The notes: generated by a model from the letters alone, not told the origin. Positions 13,680-24,608 are shown, counted from the first letter of the stretch. The stretch: 64,000 bases of DNA from Daucus carota subsp. sativus (GCF_001625215.2 NC_030383.2:58704949-58768948), one strand, 5' to 3'. Numbers and translations are program-made.

Positions 13680-13905
13680 AAGAAAAGAACTTCTAGCCTC
13701 TTGTAAAAGAAGCCACTGATTCAAACCACTATGAAATATATTCTGCAGGTGAAAAATGTTCCTGAATTCAAATTGCAGGGAGCAAATGAAGCAGATGGAC
13801 CAATTCATTCACTGAAAAAATATTAAAGAATGAAGCCCACTTAGATCAACTCGAGAGGGTGGCTAAATATTAGAACCCTCACTTTAAACTAGTGCTAAAG
13901 AGTCA
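13680..13905. repeat. Diverged direct repeat, copy 1
   Basis: Shares with 14245-14440 the ordered blocks CTAGCCTCTT, a CACTGA block, a GAATG(A/C)AGC block and GTGCTAAAGAGT. It looks like an old tandem duplication of non-coding DNA. Confidence 0.45.
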
Positions 13906-14244
13906 AACAGTTGAATTTAAGATCAAAGAAGATAGAAGGTTCTACAGAAGCACATTTGGTTATGTAATAAGTAAGTGGCTTCCACTTTCCAGAGATTTCA
14001 AAATAGCAAGTACTTTTCCTTCATATCAAATTAGAAACCAAGACTGACCAATCATATCTTCAATATCTCTTAATTAAAGAAAAATCCATTATCGCTAAAA
14101 CAGAATGATTACAATCTAGAGCTAGACAAGAATGATTACGAAAAACCAACAGAAAGCACAGTTGTGCCATTTTAAGACAAGAGACCAAATTAACCAGGAC
14201 CAGATCCAACCATTTGCCAACAACAGAGGAAATAAAGAAGAAAA

Positions 14245-14440
14245 TCATTCCTAGCCTCTTATGATAGGAGTCACTGACATTCTTACGAATCATTTTATGC
14301 GTAAAGAAAAAAAAACTCTGCACATTTGCAGCACATGGATCAATTCTTTTAAAATACTAAAGGAATGCAGCTACTGAGATCCACTGGATAGGTCAGTAAT
14401 GGTTGTAAGAACCCACTTTTAAAAGGTGCTAAAGAGTGAT
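14245..14440. repeat. Diverged direct repeat, copy 2
   Basis: Partner of 13680-13905; the same blocks occur in the same order and orientation. Confidence 0.45.
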
Positions 14441-14720
14441 AGTGCTTTGACCACTGAGAAGAGCAGAATTAAACTCAAGAGTGACAATAGAATTTAAATC
14501 ATTAAAATCAATTGAAGTTCAGACCAGTTATGTATGCAATGATAACCACCCGAGCAGCGCAGAGCTTGGTTCGCTAAAAAATACAATGTTCGGGGATCAG
14601 GAATGTGCTTGAGTTTAGCTAGTTTAAAATATATTGTGTTTGAGCGGAGTTGGTATTTCATGATCATTTCTTGACCCACGAGTTCGGTTTCACAGAACCT
14701 CATTTTCAAATACACTTATA

Positions 14721-15024
14721 TTGTGTTTGGTTGGGGAGAATGGAATTGAATGAATAATAATAAATGAAAAAGATAGAGGTAGGAGAGGGAAGTTTTTTAA
14801 AAAAATTGAGTGAGTGCAAAATTGTTATTAGAAGATTTGTGAAGAAACTTAACAATTAACATAGGAGAGGATGGAGCATTCCTTCACAAATTGTAGGTGT
14901 GATCTTTATTATAGGGTGTAAGTAATAGAATGGAGATTTTAATGAAATTTATAAATAATTGCCCACAACAATGTTCAAATTTCATTGTGTTCCTTCCAAA
15001 TTCATTCACCCCAACTAAACACAA
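14721..15024. mobile_element. MITE with TTGTGTTTGGTTGGGG ends
   Basis: The left end TTGTGTTTGGTTGGGG and the reverse complement of the right end, TTGTGTTTAGTTGGGG, differ at one of 16 positions. Length is 304 bp and it is non-coding. Target duplications are not obvious, so the superfamily is uncertain, although the TGTTTGG core is shared with the Tourist-like elements in this window. Confidence 0.6.
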
Positions 15025-16699
15025 CATGCATGTTTATATCAAAGAGTTAGCAGGTTCGTTAGTACAAACTTATATCCAAACTACTCAGAAGCCTTAACAA
15101 ATATACATGGTTCGAGCTTCAGCAGAACTCATTTGACTTTCTAATGAGCACGTGCGAGTTTTCATCAAATAAACAATCAAACGGCCTATGATTGGCTTGA
15201 ATCATGTCCAGCCCCGGCTAATTAAAAGAGATTCGAGGATGAACCTCAGTTTCTTACTAAAATGTGAACACGATAATAGGAATCTTAAAATATATAAATT
15301 TTGCACGTTTGAACCTAGTCTGTTAGTAGGATGATTGGATGAATCAATTTGGCAGCAACAGTTTCGTGGAGTCCTATGTAAGATTTCTGTCGATAGAGCA
15401 TGTAAAAATATTTAAGTACTGGCTTAGGGAATTTATAATAGCATTAACCAAGATTATATCTGATTTTCTGCATATTTAAGCTTAATGAAAGCTAAGATGG
15501 TTGTATGAATAAGTGAATCCTAGATGCTTCAAGCTATCAATTCATCTGATATCAAGTAATTCATATAATATTAGACATCTTGATACTGAATCTTTAACTC
15601 TCTCTGTGATAGCTAATTTAGTTTCAGAATAAAAACGACCAGTGCTATGATTTAGAAGTAATTCCATTGTAATAGCCCCTTTGACATCTAGTGTGGAAGT
15701 GTGGCCTGCAATAGGGATGACCGTTTTAACATTAGACAAGGGAATTGGTTTTGGGGCTTCAATTCATTATACATTTTCCAGATGCTAATGAGCTTCCAGG
15801 ACTACTCCGGCTTGTCCTTGTACATAATACTATGTAAACTCACCTTTCGTTTTCTATAATATGAAATTAGTTTCCCTAAAGCTTGTGTTCTGTAGCAACT
15901 AACCCCCAAACAAAACAACATAAAATGCTCAAAATTCAAATGGTGACCTGCTCGCTTGAGCAAGCTAAACCATTTTATTTCTGTACATGTATGGTATGGT
16001 AAGATATGGTACACGCGTTTTGCAGGACACCGGATGCCCATAAGCTAAAAGATTTTGAGAAATAAATAAAATTATTTAGCCTCACAAAGCCTGACAAAAT
16101 GACAATGGCTAGAGCTCAATCAAAAGTACTCGGAGGTGAATGTAAGTACCTCAATAATATAATCGAGATGCATCGGCAATATATCAATATCTTTCACGTT
16201 TTCAATCTTTTCTGTGCTCTAAAGATGGATATAAATTATAGAGAAATTATCATGACCAACGTATTATGTAGCAATCCAGCAACAATTTTAACTTAAAACA
16301 GTATGATGTAATTTTCTTTAGATTACATGTATTACAAATGTTTCAGAGTCAACATATGATTAATTTAGAATCAGGTGGGTGAATAACTTAAAGCAACAAG
16401 ATGTAAATACGTAATATTAATATCTCATTATCTGATCATCATCCAAACAATAATCAAGTGTAATTAGTATACCACGTATCGGTTCAGTCCTGTTATGTCA
16501 TCAAGCTAACAACTTGAACTTATAAACGCAATAAACATGGATAAGCTGTCGTGTGATGACAAGTAAATGCTCTTCTACATCAAATATTTGATAGAAATAA
16601 ATCAAAATAATGTTACTTACATATCAATCTCTCCTAGCTCAACCAGCACTATATACCAATCCTCTGGCGAGAAATCCAAATGAAATCCTTAATTCAAAC
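15025..16699. other. Intergenic, no gene seen
   Basis: Short accidental frames only (for example 15542-15739 and 16099-16296), none with a recognisable protein. It includes the 3' flank of the minus-strand gene ending at 16700. Confidence 0.4.
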
Positions 16700-17662
16700 T
16701 CATTCATTTTGTTCTTTAAACCAGTAACTACCATCTCGTTGCAAATCCATATCATAAACCTCCGAATTAGCAACTTTCACTTCCCGTTTATGCATTCCCT
16801 TACCAAATGACCCATCTTTCTTCACTACCCGTGTTCTCCCACTATCACCCCTATCATACCCATTTTTTCTTGAATGCATCCCATTACTCATATCCCTCAA
16901 CTTCATACCATTATCGTCCGAAATCTTATATGATCCATCTTTCACATCCCTCAAATCCGAATCCCCCACCCTTTTCCCATTTCTCTTCTTCCTCACTTTC
17001 CCCTTCCTACCCTCATTCAACAAATTCCGCTTTTCAACATACTCATCAAAAGATCCAATCTTTACCCCCTTCTCATCCCCTAAACCCTTCCCCAAGTCCC
17101 CAAATTCCTCAATTTCCTCATTAACCCTCCCATAAGGCCTAATACTATGAACCACCCCTTTCGGGAAAAATCGTGCAGAGGGGAACCCATCAACAGTCTT
17201 AAACAACTCAGGCCCATCTTTCTCAGACCACAAATCAAAGCCACCAGGCTTCTGAAACCTATCAGCCAAAACCTGGACTTGCTCATCAGCACTAGCTGAA
17301 AACAACTTCGGGGCCTTCTCCACAACTTCCCAGGGTCTCTCGAGTTCCGAAACAGCAGCTTTCAGCTCAGCCCTCTTCCTCATTTCATAAATTTGCCTCT
17401 CCCTAGCCAATCTTGCCTTAAGCAGCTGTTTGGCTTTCTTGGCTTGCATTCTTTTCCACTGCCACTTGTTGACCCCACCTGGGAATGTCCTGGGCCCACC
17501 CCCCATTCTGATTTTTGTGGAGGTTCTTGTGGTGGGAGTGAGAGAGAGGTGGGAGAATTTGGGGATGAGGGTAAGGAGTGTTTGGCCTGAGAGGAAATTG
17601 GATGATGGTGCTGAGAGATTTTGAGGGGTTTGTAGGGGAAGTGACATATGAAAGATTGACAT
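16700..17662 (-). CDS. Predicted plastid protein resembling EMB1923
   Basis: A single exon of 320 residues. The first in-frame ATG is at 17662; the frame continues upstream but without another ATG. Residues 1 to about 52 are rich in Ser, Thr and Leu with few acids, like a chloroplast transit peptide. The motif GGGPRTFPGGVNKWQWKRM at about 54-72 is followed by a Lys/Arg/Ala-rich helix to about 110, then a conserved middle containing FDLWSEKDGPELF and ARFFPKGVVHSI. The C-terminal third is basic and low in complexity. From memory the N-terminal half matches Arabidopsis EMB1923, and the GGGPRTFPGGV block also occurs at the start of some plant DEAD-box helicases. No helicase motif is present here, so the product is not a helicase. 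An RNA-linked plastid role is inference only. Confidence 0.8.
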   Translation of the reverse strand: MSIFHMSLPLQTPQNLSAPSSNFLSGQTLLTLIPKFSHLSLTPTTRTSTKIRMGGGPRTFPGGVNKWQWKRMQAKKAKQLLKARLARERQIYEMRKRAELKAAVSELERPWEVVEKAPKLFSASADEQVQVLADRFQKPGGFDLWSEKDGPELFKTVDGFPSARFFPKGVVHSIRPYGRVNEEIEEFGDLGKGLGDEKGVKIGSFDEYVEKRNLLNEGRKGKVRKKRNGKRVGDSDLRDVKDGSYKISDDNGMKLRDMSNGMHSRKNGYDRGDSGRTRVVKKDGSFGKGMHKREVKVANSEVYDMDLQRDGSYWFKEQNE

Positions 17663-17820
17663 TTTGGGGTTTGCCAAACAGGGTCTTAGGTTTGAAGAAG
17701 ATGTGCAGAGAAGGAGGAGAAGAGATGGAAGATGATAAACGATGAATGATTTGTATTGTAGGGCTGTTCTTGATTTTCTTTGAACTTTTTAGTAGAAGGA
17801 AAAACCATAAATTAATAAAT

Positions 17821-17870
17821 TATTATTATTATTATTATTGTTATTATTATTATCATTATTCTTATTATTT
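17821..17870. repeat. ATT trinucleotide microsatellite
   Basis: An interrupted run of ATT/TTA units just upstream of the EMB1923-like gene. It is likely to vary in length between individuals. Confidence 0.9.
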
Positions 17871-19478
17871 GGTTAAATAAATGACCTAAAACCCTGTTTC
17901 TTACTGCCCTGTTTCTTACCATTATCAGTGGATTATTTTATGATGCCCAAAATTTTCTATACTAAAGTTATGTTCAAAGATTCTCGATTTACTAATTTTT
18001 TTTGATTACTTACCAAAAAATATTTTACTAATTTTTCGATTACACTTCAATGTGATTCTTTTCAGGGTTGGTTTCCTGTTTTTTTGGGGCAGGAAAGCAG
18101 GATTTTGAGGACCCTCCAAAATTTTCTCCCCGAGTTTCAAACCTTCAAGTTGTTGTCGATGAGTCTTGTATCCATTTACTTCATTATTTCATAGAACTGC
18201 ACATTTTCTCCTCAAACTTTGTTTAGTTATGTTTCAAATAATGTGATTAATTTATCCCCAAGATCATTTCCAAAATACAGGTTGTTTCCTGCTGGAAGGA
18301 TAAACATGTGCATGGTCTGAGGTTGCCGAGCTGCTGCTTGCACGCGCAGCTCTGCGAATCAACGCCTTGTCTCTCACTGTATAATCTAGTTACATCTGCA
18401 ATTTGGCACAGGATCTCCAACAAATTATTTCTGTTTTTATGTTGAGAAATTAAAAATAAGTATTTCATAATGTTACAGACAAGTAAATGTCAACAAATTA
18501 ATTTTAAATAGGTTAGGAGGAGACTTTTCTGGCCTTCAGCTCCAGTCCTGCAATATGAATTACATAATGAAAGTCCTATACGGTCATTGGAGACAAGCTA
18601 CTAATCTATGGAGCCGTTTGGCTAAACTTATAAAAAGTTACTTAGTGTTACTAGAATAGAAGATAGAATAGAAGTAGAAGTTGTAAAAAGAATACTTTCT
18701 CAACTTCTAACTTCCCTCTTTAGAGCTTTTAAGAAGTACTTTTGCTTCTTTACACAAGCGGGTCAACAAGAAAAATATAAGCCGACTTTTTATTAAAAGA
18801 AGCCCTAGCTTTTCATCGCCAAACATGCACTATGTCACATGTCCCAGATTCTACATTCAACAAAATGCCATAAATGTAGCAAATCTGATTTTGAAAAGAA
18901 GTTAAAATACTAGAGATTTTGCTGAAGCAACAGCTGCATAACACATGCTCCATATCAGATGCTGCAGAAGTTGCCTAAACATGTGGTTTAATATTAACTT
19001 CAAATGGCTGCAAGCCTAAATAGCAACCTCTGCCATCTTCTTAAATTCTAGATTTACACGACAAGAAGTCAAATTAATACTTAATTTCCTACTACAATAT
19101 ATAAATCAGTACTCTGTAGCATCTGTACATATAAACATGAAAAGATCATGTTCCCTGATTCAGATGATAGTGGTATCGAACATAATCAGAAGACCACACA
19201 TGTTTCATTATTGATTTCCCTAATCTCAGGACAATCCGCTGATAGCTACCTGTAGTCTGCTAACAACTTGCATTTTTAATTCTGTTTTTGCTAATTTTTG
19301 GCCTATATTCTTATAAAAAATAAAGAGAAGTTTCCACGCTGGAACACAATGTCGTCTTAGATATGTTGTCGCTTCTCGCCATTCACCTATATATACTTCC
19401 TAAAAAGGCTCTGCTTACATAATCAGTTCTGGATCATATATTATAGAGCAACAGATCACATTTTTATACATTTTCGCC
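17871..19478. other. Intergenic between divergent genes
   Basis: Separates the minus-strand gene at 16700-17662 from the plus-strand gene at 19479. It holds a MITE at 18610-18830. A TATATATA at about 19389, some 90 bases before the ATG at 19479, is a plausible TATA box. Confidence 0.45.
18610..18830. mobile_element. Tourist-like MITE (PIF/Harbinger type)
   Basis: Begins GGAGCCGTTTGGCTAAAC and ends CGCCAAACATGCAC, flanked on both sides by TAT, a 3-bp duplication that fits this superfamily apart from one base. Length is 221 bp and it is non-coding. Confidence 0.6.
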
Positions 19479-19913
19479 ATGGCGCAGCTATCTGTCATCT
19501 TCTTTATTTTTCTACCTTCTCTTATGATTTTTACCGTTTCCAGTGAGTCAATTGCAGCACTGAATACAAGTTCATCAAGCAATAACAAGACCAGAAAACT
19601 TGGGAAACACAACCTTCAAATAGTAAAGTTCTATGCTGATGCACCACATCTAGGTCCATCCAAACCACCTCAAGGTATAGACAAACATTCAAATTCTAAC
19701 AAAGAAACCAGCCAAAGTCCTCAAAGCGCGCTTGGGGACAAGATTCACGGGGACAAGGGACATCATGTTAAAGGATCAGGCAATGACTCTCCTGCAGGTG
19801 GTGAAGTGATTCTTGGAGGCCTTGCCACCACTTTCTTAATTGCCATTTTTTGTTACATTAGAGCGACTAGAAGAAATAATGCAAGGCTTCAAGAGGCTAG
19901 TCCTTTAGAATAA
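19479..19913 (+). CDS. Small secreted or type I membrane protein, unknown function
   Basis: A single exon of 144 residues starting in the strong context GCCATGGCG. Residues 1-22 form a hydrophobic signal peptide. The middle, about 25-105, is hydrophilic and rich in Ser, Asn, Lys, His and Gly, with possible N-glycosylation sites near NTS and NKT. One hydrophobic segment at about 110-128 (VILGGLATTFLIAIFCYI) is followed by the basic stop-transfer stretch RATRR. This predicts a lumen- or wall-facing N-terminal domain and a short cytoplasmic tail. I recall similar small plant proteins with a GGLAT...FCYI helix but no known function. Signal peptide, membrane helix and positive-inside order agree, so it is unlikely to be accidental. 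Confidence 0.75.
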   Translation: MAQLSVIFFIFLPSLMIFTVSSESIAALNTSSSSNNKTRKLGKHNLQIVKFYADAPHLGPSKPPQGIDKHSNSNKETSQSPQSALGDKIHGDKGHHVKGSGNDSPAGGEVILGGLATTFLIAIFCYIRATRRNNARLQEASPLE

Positions 19914-20305
19914 TTATGGCAAATTGGCCATCATTAGTAACAGAGAGAGTGGCATACTGTAAAGAAGCATGACAAGTAAATAGTAACATTGATTAATAAA
20001 GCCTTCAAAAATTTTATACAGCAAGACATTGGCATGGCTAATGGGAAATATCTGATTCTTCGCTTCACTAATTAATTCTGATTCAGTTTCAAAGAACACA
20101 TTTGGCCTATTATTAGCTGAACTATGGTTCTTTGTTAAACTTGTCCTAATCACCGAATTTCAGCTTTCTCTAGCCACTGTCTGTGTCTGAAATTTGCATG
20201 CATTGACTCTGAGTCATTTTGTTAGAACAATCAGAAACAGAGTTCACCATGCTCCATATTTGGCAGGCAGGTGTTCCAACTATTGTTCTGTTTTCTGAAC
20301 CGTCT

Positions 20306-20377
20306 GGGCATTTGGTCTAGTGGTATGATTCTCGCTTAGGGTGCGAGAGGTCCCGAGTTCAATTCTCGGAATGCCCC
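20306..20377 (+). tRNA. tRNA-Pro (anticodon AGG)
   Basis: Seventy-two bases fold as a complete cloverleaf. The acceptor stem is GGGCATT with AATGCCC and discriminator C. The D-arm contains TGGTCTAGTGGTATGA, the anticodon stem CTCGC pairs with GCGAG around loop TTAGGGT, and the T-arm contains GAGTTCAATTC. The A and B boxes of the internal Pol III promoter are intact and there is no intron. Anticodon AGG, read as IGG after modification, decodes CCU and CCC. Confidence 0.97.
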
Positions 20378-20378
20378 C

Positions 20379-20383
20379 TTTTT
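20379..20383 (+). terminator. Pol III terminator of tRNA-Pro
   Basis: A run of five T begins two bases after the end of the tRNA. Confidence 0.8.
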
Positions 20384-20410
20384 CGTGGCCAACATACGAC
20401 ATTTTTTTGA

Positions 20411-20653
20411 GTTTATTCATAAAGACGGAAAGCAAAATGTAACATTTTTTGAGGTTATTACAAACATTAAAATGTAAAACTTGCATAATATAAAATACGA
20501 GTTTATTCTAAACATTAAAATGTAAAACTTGCATAAATAAAATACATGATAAAAACGGGAAGCAGAATGTAAGTAAACCTTTTAACAATGTAAAACTTGC
20601 ATAATATAAATTACATGATAAAAACGGAAGCAAAATGTACCTAAACCTTTAAC
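20411..20653. repeat. Imperfect tandem repeat downstream of the tRNA
   Basis: Three related units begin near 20463, 20511 and 20584, each containing ATGTAAAACTTGCATAA. The last two add ACATGATAAAAACGG and a GAAGCA(A/G)AATGTA block that also occurs near 20427. It is non-coding and lies between the tRNA and the end of the ARIADNE gene. Confidence 0.75.
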
Positions 20654-20713
20654 ACGACATTTTTTCTCGCTTCCTCGATAGATTCTTACCTAACGAATCT
20701 CTGGCATGGTGCT

Positions 20714-22309
20714 TTAGCTCCCCCTAACCATCATGCAACTATAGCAAATGTTATGCTCACCATCATTCAGGAAGGTGCAAATTGGACACTGCCAGTCACC
20801 ATCGGTCCGTGAGACATGCCTTACTTCCAATGGAGCATCATCAACTTCAGAGAGCCCATTTTCTAATCCCTTAAGAAAGTTAGCAAAATATCTTCCAGTT
20901 ACCCTGGTCAGATTTGCAAGCTCCTTCCGAAACACCTCATTAAACTTCTCCAAATCAGCATCATCTCTAAAGTATTCCTGGACCTTATTCTCCGCGTAAT
21001 CATGAAGCCTTTCCAAAGCCACCTCAGCCTGACCTTGTAAATACTCAAACAGTTCTGTCTTGGTCTGTTCTTCCGGTGCCATATAATATCCATAAACATA
21101 CGTCCACTTCAACACTCTCCTACATTCAACAATCTGTTCCCAGGCTTCCGTAACAAAATTCAGCTGTCCTGCTGGCAGACAGAGCTTTTCCCCAAGTTGC
21201 TGAAGTTTCGTGGTCTTTACCTCAAGTAAATCTGCTTCTGCTTTCTCTCTAGACTTGCGATTTGCATTCCATCTTTCAAAATAATGAGCATATCTCCTAA
21301 TGTATTCCCTAGCGGACGCTCTAAGCCTATCCACTTCACTCTCGCCTCTCCTTACCGTCTCCTTATAACCATTACACGCCCTGGAATCATGAGACCTATA
21401 CGATCCGAGGCAAATCCAGCAAAAATGATATCCGCAGGGAGGCTTACAAGTCATGTGCATACAGCCAATGCCTTTCTCAATTGGCACCTTGCATTTAGGA
21501 CAAGGCTTCGTATTAGCAAGTACCCATGTCACATTCTCAGACTCCGAATTATTCTTCAAAATCCAATTTTTCACCGTCTCACATTCAACCGGACTATGAG
21601 AATCCTCAGCACAATGCCAACAAAAACTCCGCAAACATTCACAAATGACACCAGAGCTCTCACTCCCGAGTTCATACTCAATAGCACATCCACAATCCGG
21701 GGCAGGACACCATTTCCTCTCGCTATTCAACTCAACATACGATCTCAAATAAAATTCAAAATATTTTTTCCTATCTTTACGAGTCACCAACAAATTAACC
21801 ATATCTTTCCCAATTACAGCACGACAAGACATCTCCGGACATCTCAAATCCAAGCATCTAGGACCCTCATCAATAGCCACACTAACATAAATCCTCAAAC
21901 ATGCAGCACAAAAACTATGATCACAATACGCAACAGCAACAACACTTTCACAAAGTGCATTATAACGATAAGGCTCAAAACATATACCACATACCAATAA
22001 CTCTCCGTGTTTTCGTGATCCTGCATCAGGCTTCATGAGCAAACCAACAGATTCCCTCACTGCATCTTCATCACTAAACCATGCTTCTTGCCCATTCTCG
22101 ACATTCCACTTATAATTCAGTAGCAATACAGCAGCAGCAGTTCTTGGTACAGAGAGAGCAGAAGAGAGTAGTGCAACATCATGTTCTTGATTTTGCTGTA
22201 TATTATCTTTCGTCAAAACCTTGTAATTCTTTGAGTCCACAGTCTCTGTTGATTCATCGATTGGTTCATAGCCTTCGTCATCAGAATATGGATCTTCCAA
22301 ATAATCCAT
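20714..22309 (-). CDS. ARIADNE-type RBR E3 ubiquitin ligase
   Basis: An uninterrupted frame of 531 residues starting at MDYLEDPYSDDEG. The acidic N-terminus is typical of ARIADNE. RING1 runs from C107, with CGICFE and CDHSFC. The IBR domain lies at about 185-245 (CPAPDCGCAI, CWHC), and RING2 at about 270-300 with PCPKCKVPIEKG, GCMHMTC and CWICLG. The catalytic cysteine, C283 in IGCMHM, is present. The helical Ariadne domain covers about 310-480, and a RanBP2-type zinc finger (WQCPICTF, ICYSCMM) ends the protein. The enzyme takes ubiquitin from an E2 as a thioester on RING2 before passing it to a substrate. The coding part has no intron. The ATG directly follows TTTTGTTCCAATACAG, which looks like a splice acceptor, so a 5' UTR intron is likely. 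The frame remains open upstream of the ATG. Confidence 0.94.
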   Translation of the reverse strand: MDYLEDPYSDDEGYEPIDESTETVDSKNYKVLTKDNIQQNQEHDVALLSSALSVPRTAAAVLLLNYKWNVENGQEAWFSDEDAVRESVGLLMKPDAGSRKHGELLVCGICFEPYRYNALCESVVAVAYCDHSFCAACLRIYVSVAIDEGPRCLDLRCPEMSCRAVIGKDMVNLLVTRKDRKKYFEFYLRSYVELNSERKWCPAPDCGCAIEYELGSESSGVICECLRSFCWHCAEDSHSPVECETVKNWILKNNSESENVTWVLANTKPCPKCKVPIEKGIGCMHMTCKPPCGYHFCWICLGSYRSHDSRACNGYKETVRRGESEVDRLRASAREYIRRYAHYFERWNANRKSREKAEADLLEVKTTKLQQLGEKLCLPAGQLNFVTEAWEQIVECRRVLKWTYVYGYYMAPEEQTKTELFEYLQGQAEVALERLHDYAENKVQEYFRDDADLEKFNEVFRKELANLTRVTGRYFANFLKGLENGLSEVDDAPLEVRHVSRTDGDWQCPICTFLNDGEHNICYSCMMVRGS

Positions 22310-23145
22310 CTGTATTGGAACAAAAGAAAACACGGTAACAAGAGCAGGATTAACAGAGTATATGTAAACAATGCGTAAAGATTTATGGTATCTAAGATTT
22401 TCTTTGTACAAGAGAGACTTGGTTTAAACAGATTTCTACACGGATTATAGTTCTTTTAAGAATAATATACTAATCAAAATCATGCATGGTACAGTTTAAA
22501 AATTATCACATATATACATCTTTTATAAGATAAACTTTATCCTGTATTTCGATATGTTATCGAATTCCTTTTTGAGCAAATGTTATCGAATTCCTATTCC
22601 TAATTGTTATAGGATTTCAAACTAATTAAATTTTGATTTATAAATTATATATTGATCATAAATTTTTTTAAGCAAATGATACTGATAAATTAATTCTCAC
22701 AAAGATACAAACACGCCTAGTCCTGGGCAACGGTGTAGGGACAAAATTAAGAGGGGCACAAAAATTTTAATTTACGTAACTGAAATATAATTTTTTTTTC
22801 TTAAGACAGAAAATATTAAAATTAATTGATGAAAAATTAGAAGGGTTAAAAAATTCCGCTCATCGTGATAATAGCAAAGAGAAGTTTTTCAATATCAAAA
22901 CTGATAGAAAACTATTTGAGGTCTTTAATGTCACAAAATCAGTTAAATGATGTTGTAATTTTATCAATCAGAAGGGACGTCCGAAAATATTAAATCAGTT
23001 ATTATTATGAATTTTGCAACTTAAAACTCGAATTTTATAAATATATTTAATTTTTTAAGTAATCCTAATTTATTTTTTGATTTAGAACCCCGATTACAAA
23101 CAAGCAAGATAAACACTACAAACCGCCACCACTTTTATATTAAAT
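22310..23145. other. Intergenic, 5' of the ARIADNE gene
   Basis: AT-rich. It should contain the promoter and a 5' UTR intron of the ARIADNE gene. The part around 22710-23100 looks like old repeat sequence but has no definable ends. Confidence 0.35.
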
Positions 23146-23390
23146 GAGTAGCGGTACCTGACATATGATTGTCACGGACATGTTAAGGAACATATAGTTT
23201 CTGACCGTTGGATGAAAAGTATTATAACATATTTATTAATCCGTCTAACGCTTTTTAACCGCTAGATGGGGAAAATCCGCGCTAGACGAGATTTTTCCCA
23301 CATGTTAAAATCTTGTTTAATCCTAACCGCTGGATATTCATCCAACGGCCCAGAACCTGTATGCCTCTCATATGTCAGTGACCGGGACTC
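23146..23390. mobile_element. MULE-type MITE with 9-bp target duplication
   Basis: Terminal inverted repeats of about 23 bp: the left end GAGTAGCGGTACCTGACATA pairs with GAGTCCCGGTCACTGACATA from the right end. The element is flanked by a perfect 9-bp direct repeat ATATTAAAT at 23137-23145 and 23391-23399. Nine-base duplications are the hallmark of Mutator-like elements. At 245 bp it is non-coding. Confidence 0.82.
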
Positions 23391-24360
23391 ATATTAAATT
23401 ATGTCGCAGTGTTTGACATGCAATGGTTGAAGTTTCAATATGCAATACAAAACAACAGGCTAAATGTTGTCCAAATCATGGACAACCAGAACATAATGAA
23501 CAGCTATCAGAAATTAAGTAAAAAAACCAGAGTATAGTGACGACCGCATATAATTAAAAGAAACTTATGCATAGCTTTCTTCATTTAGCAATATCTATCA
23601 GAAACATTGCAGTTGCCACTACTCATTCTTCAAAACTCGACTGAGTTATAAGGAATTTACAGACTTATGTTTTGTCTATATATTCGAATAGTTTTATCAA
23701 TTTTTAAATATAATATTATTATATATTTATTATATATTATATGTATAATATTTTTTATTTATCATTTTAATAACCAGTTTAGTTCGGTAGTATAATCAAA
23801 ACCCAACCATTTAAATCGGAGAGGTTTTTAATTTTTCAGTTTCGATTTCCGATCGGTTTTATTCAGATTGGTTTTCTCCGATTCTTTTCAGTTTCGGCTC
23901 GATTTCGGTTTCAAATCGGTTTTTTCTCATCCCTCCATGTGATGCCAAGAAATCGTCATGACAATGTCACATTGGTGTTACAAACTTACAATGTGTAATG
24001 CAGCCAACTATTTGAAATTTGATGCACTTATTTGCAGGTTCAAATGCAATACAAGAAACTAATGCTCAAATAAACTTCGTTGACATATTCTTCAATCTCT
24101 TTTCACTTTTTTTCAACAAAAGCTGAAGAAGAAGACTTCTTCCTTTTACAAGACCAACTAATCTTTGGCAAATTCTAAGTAATCAAAGCAGGATTAGTGG
24201 ACTTATATTGTAGAGACTCATTTTTCTTTTATGTAGATTGCAATTGCAAATCCATATTCACATTTTACATTAACAATTTCAAGTATGGACTCAAATTTAA
24301 TTTACATTAATAATTTCAAATGTCATGCCAACCCATTTATTAAGAACTAGCAAACCCTTA
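23391..24360. other. Intergenic with repeat-like tracts
   Basis: The stretch around 23780-23935 is rich in TTTCGGTTT-like units and looks like the degraded end of an unidentified repeat. No gene is seen. Confidence 0.35.
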
Positions 24361-24608
24361 GGGGCCGTTTGGCTGAGCTTAAAATAAGTGCTTATTGCTT
24401 AAAATAAATAAGTGGAGTAGAAGTTAGAAGCCAGACAAGACTTATAAGTGATTAAAGTGTTTGGCAAATAAGCAGAAGTCCTGAAACAAAAGCTAGCATT
24501 CCTAGCTTTTTATAAGTGCTTCTTGACTTATTACACAAACAGTACGAAATAAGTGCTTCTAACTTATAAGCCCAGAAGTCGGCTTAAAAGCCGTAGCCAA
24601 ACACCACC
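24361..24608. mobile_element. Tourist-like MITE (PIF/Harbinger type)
   Basis: Starts GGGGCCGTTTGGCTGAGC and ends GCCAAACACCACC, with perfect TTA duplications at 24358-24360 and 24609-24611. It is 248 bp and lies only about 150 bp upstream of the phytocyanin-like gene, close to its promoter. Confidence 0.85.

Larger units (their letters stand above)
12869..14720. other. Intergenic with local repeats
   Basis: Contains a 39-bp tandem repeat and a diverged direct repeat, listed separately. The open frames at 12868-13128 and 13289-13561 show no domain. A short minus-strand stretch near 13545-13585 reads like FIIGE after a possible splice acceptor, but is too short to call a gene relic. Confidence 0.35.

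Noticed and set aside
16807-17124. 105-codon plus-strand frame rich in Ser, Pro and His
   Set aside because: It is the opposite strand of the EMB1923-like coding exon.
17663-17677. Five extra residues at the start of the EMB1923-like protein
   Set aside because: The upstream codon is TTG; the first ATG is at 17662.
21284-22000. 238-codon plus-strand frame
   Set aside because: It is antisense to the ARIADNE RING region and its peptide is of low complexity with no domain.
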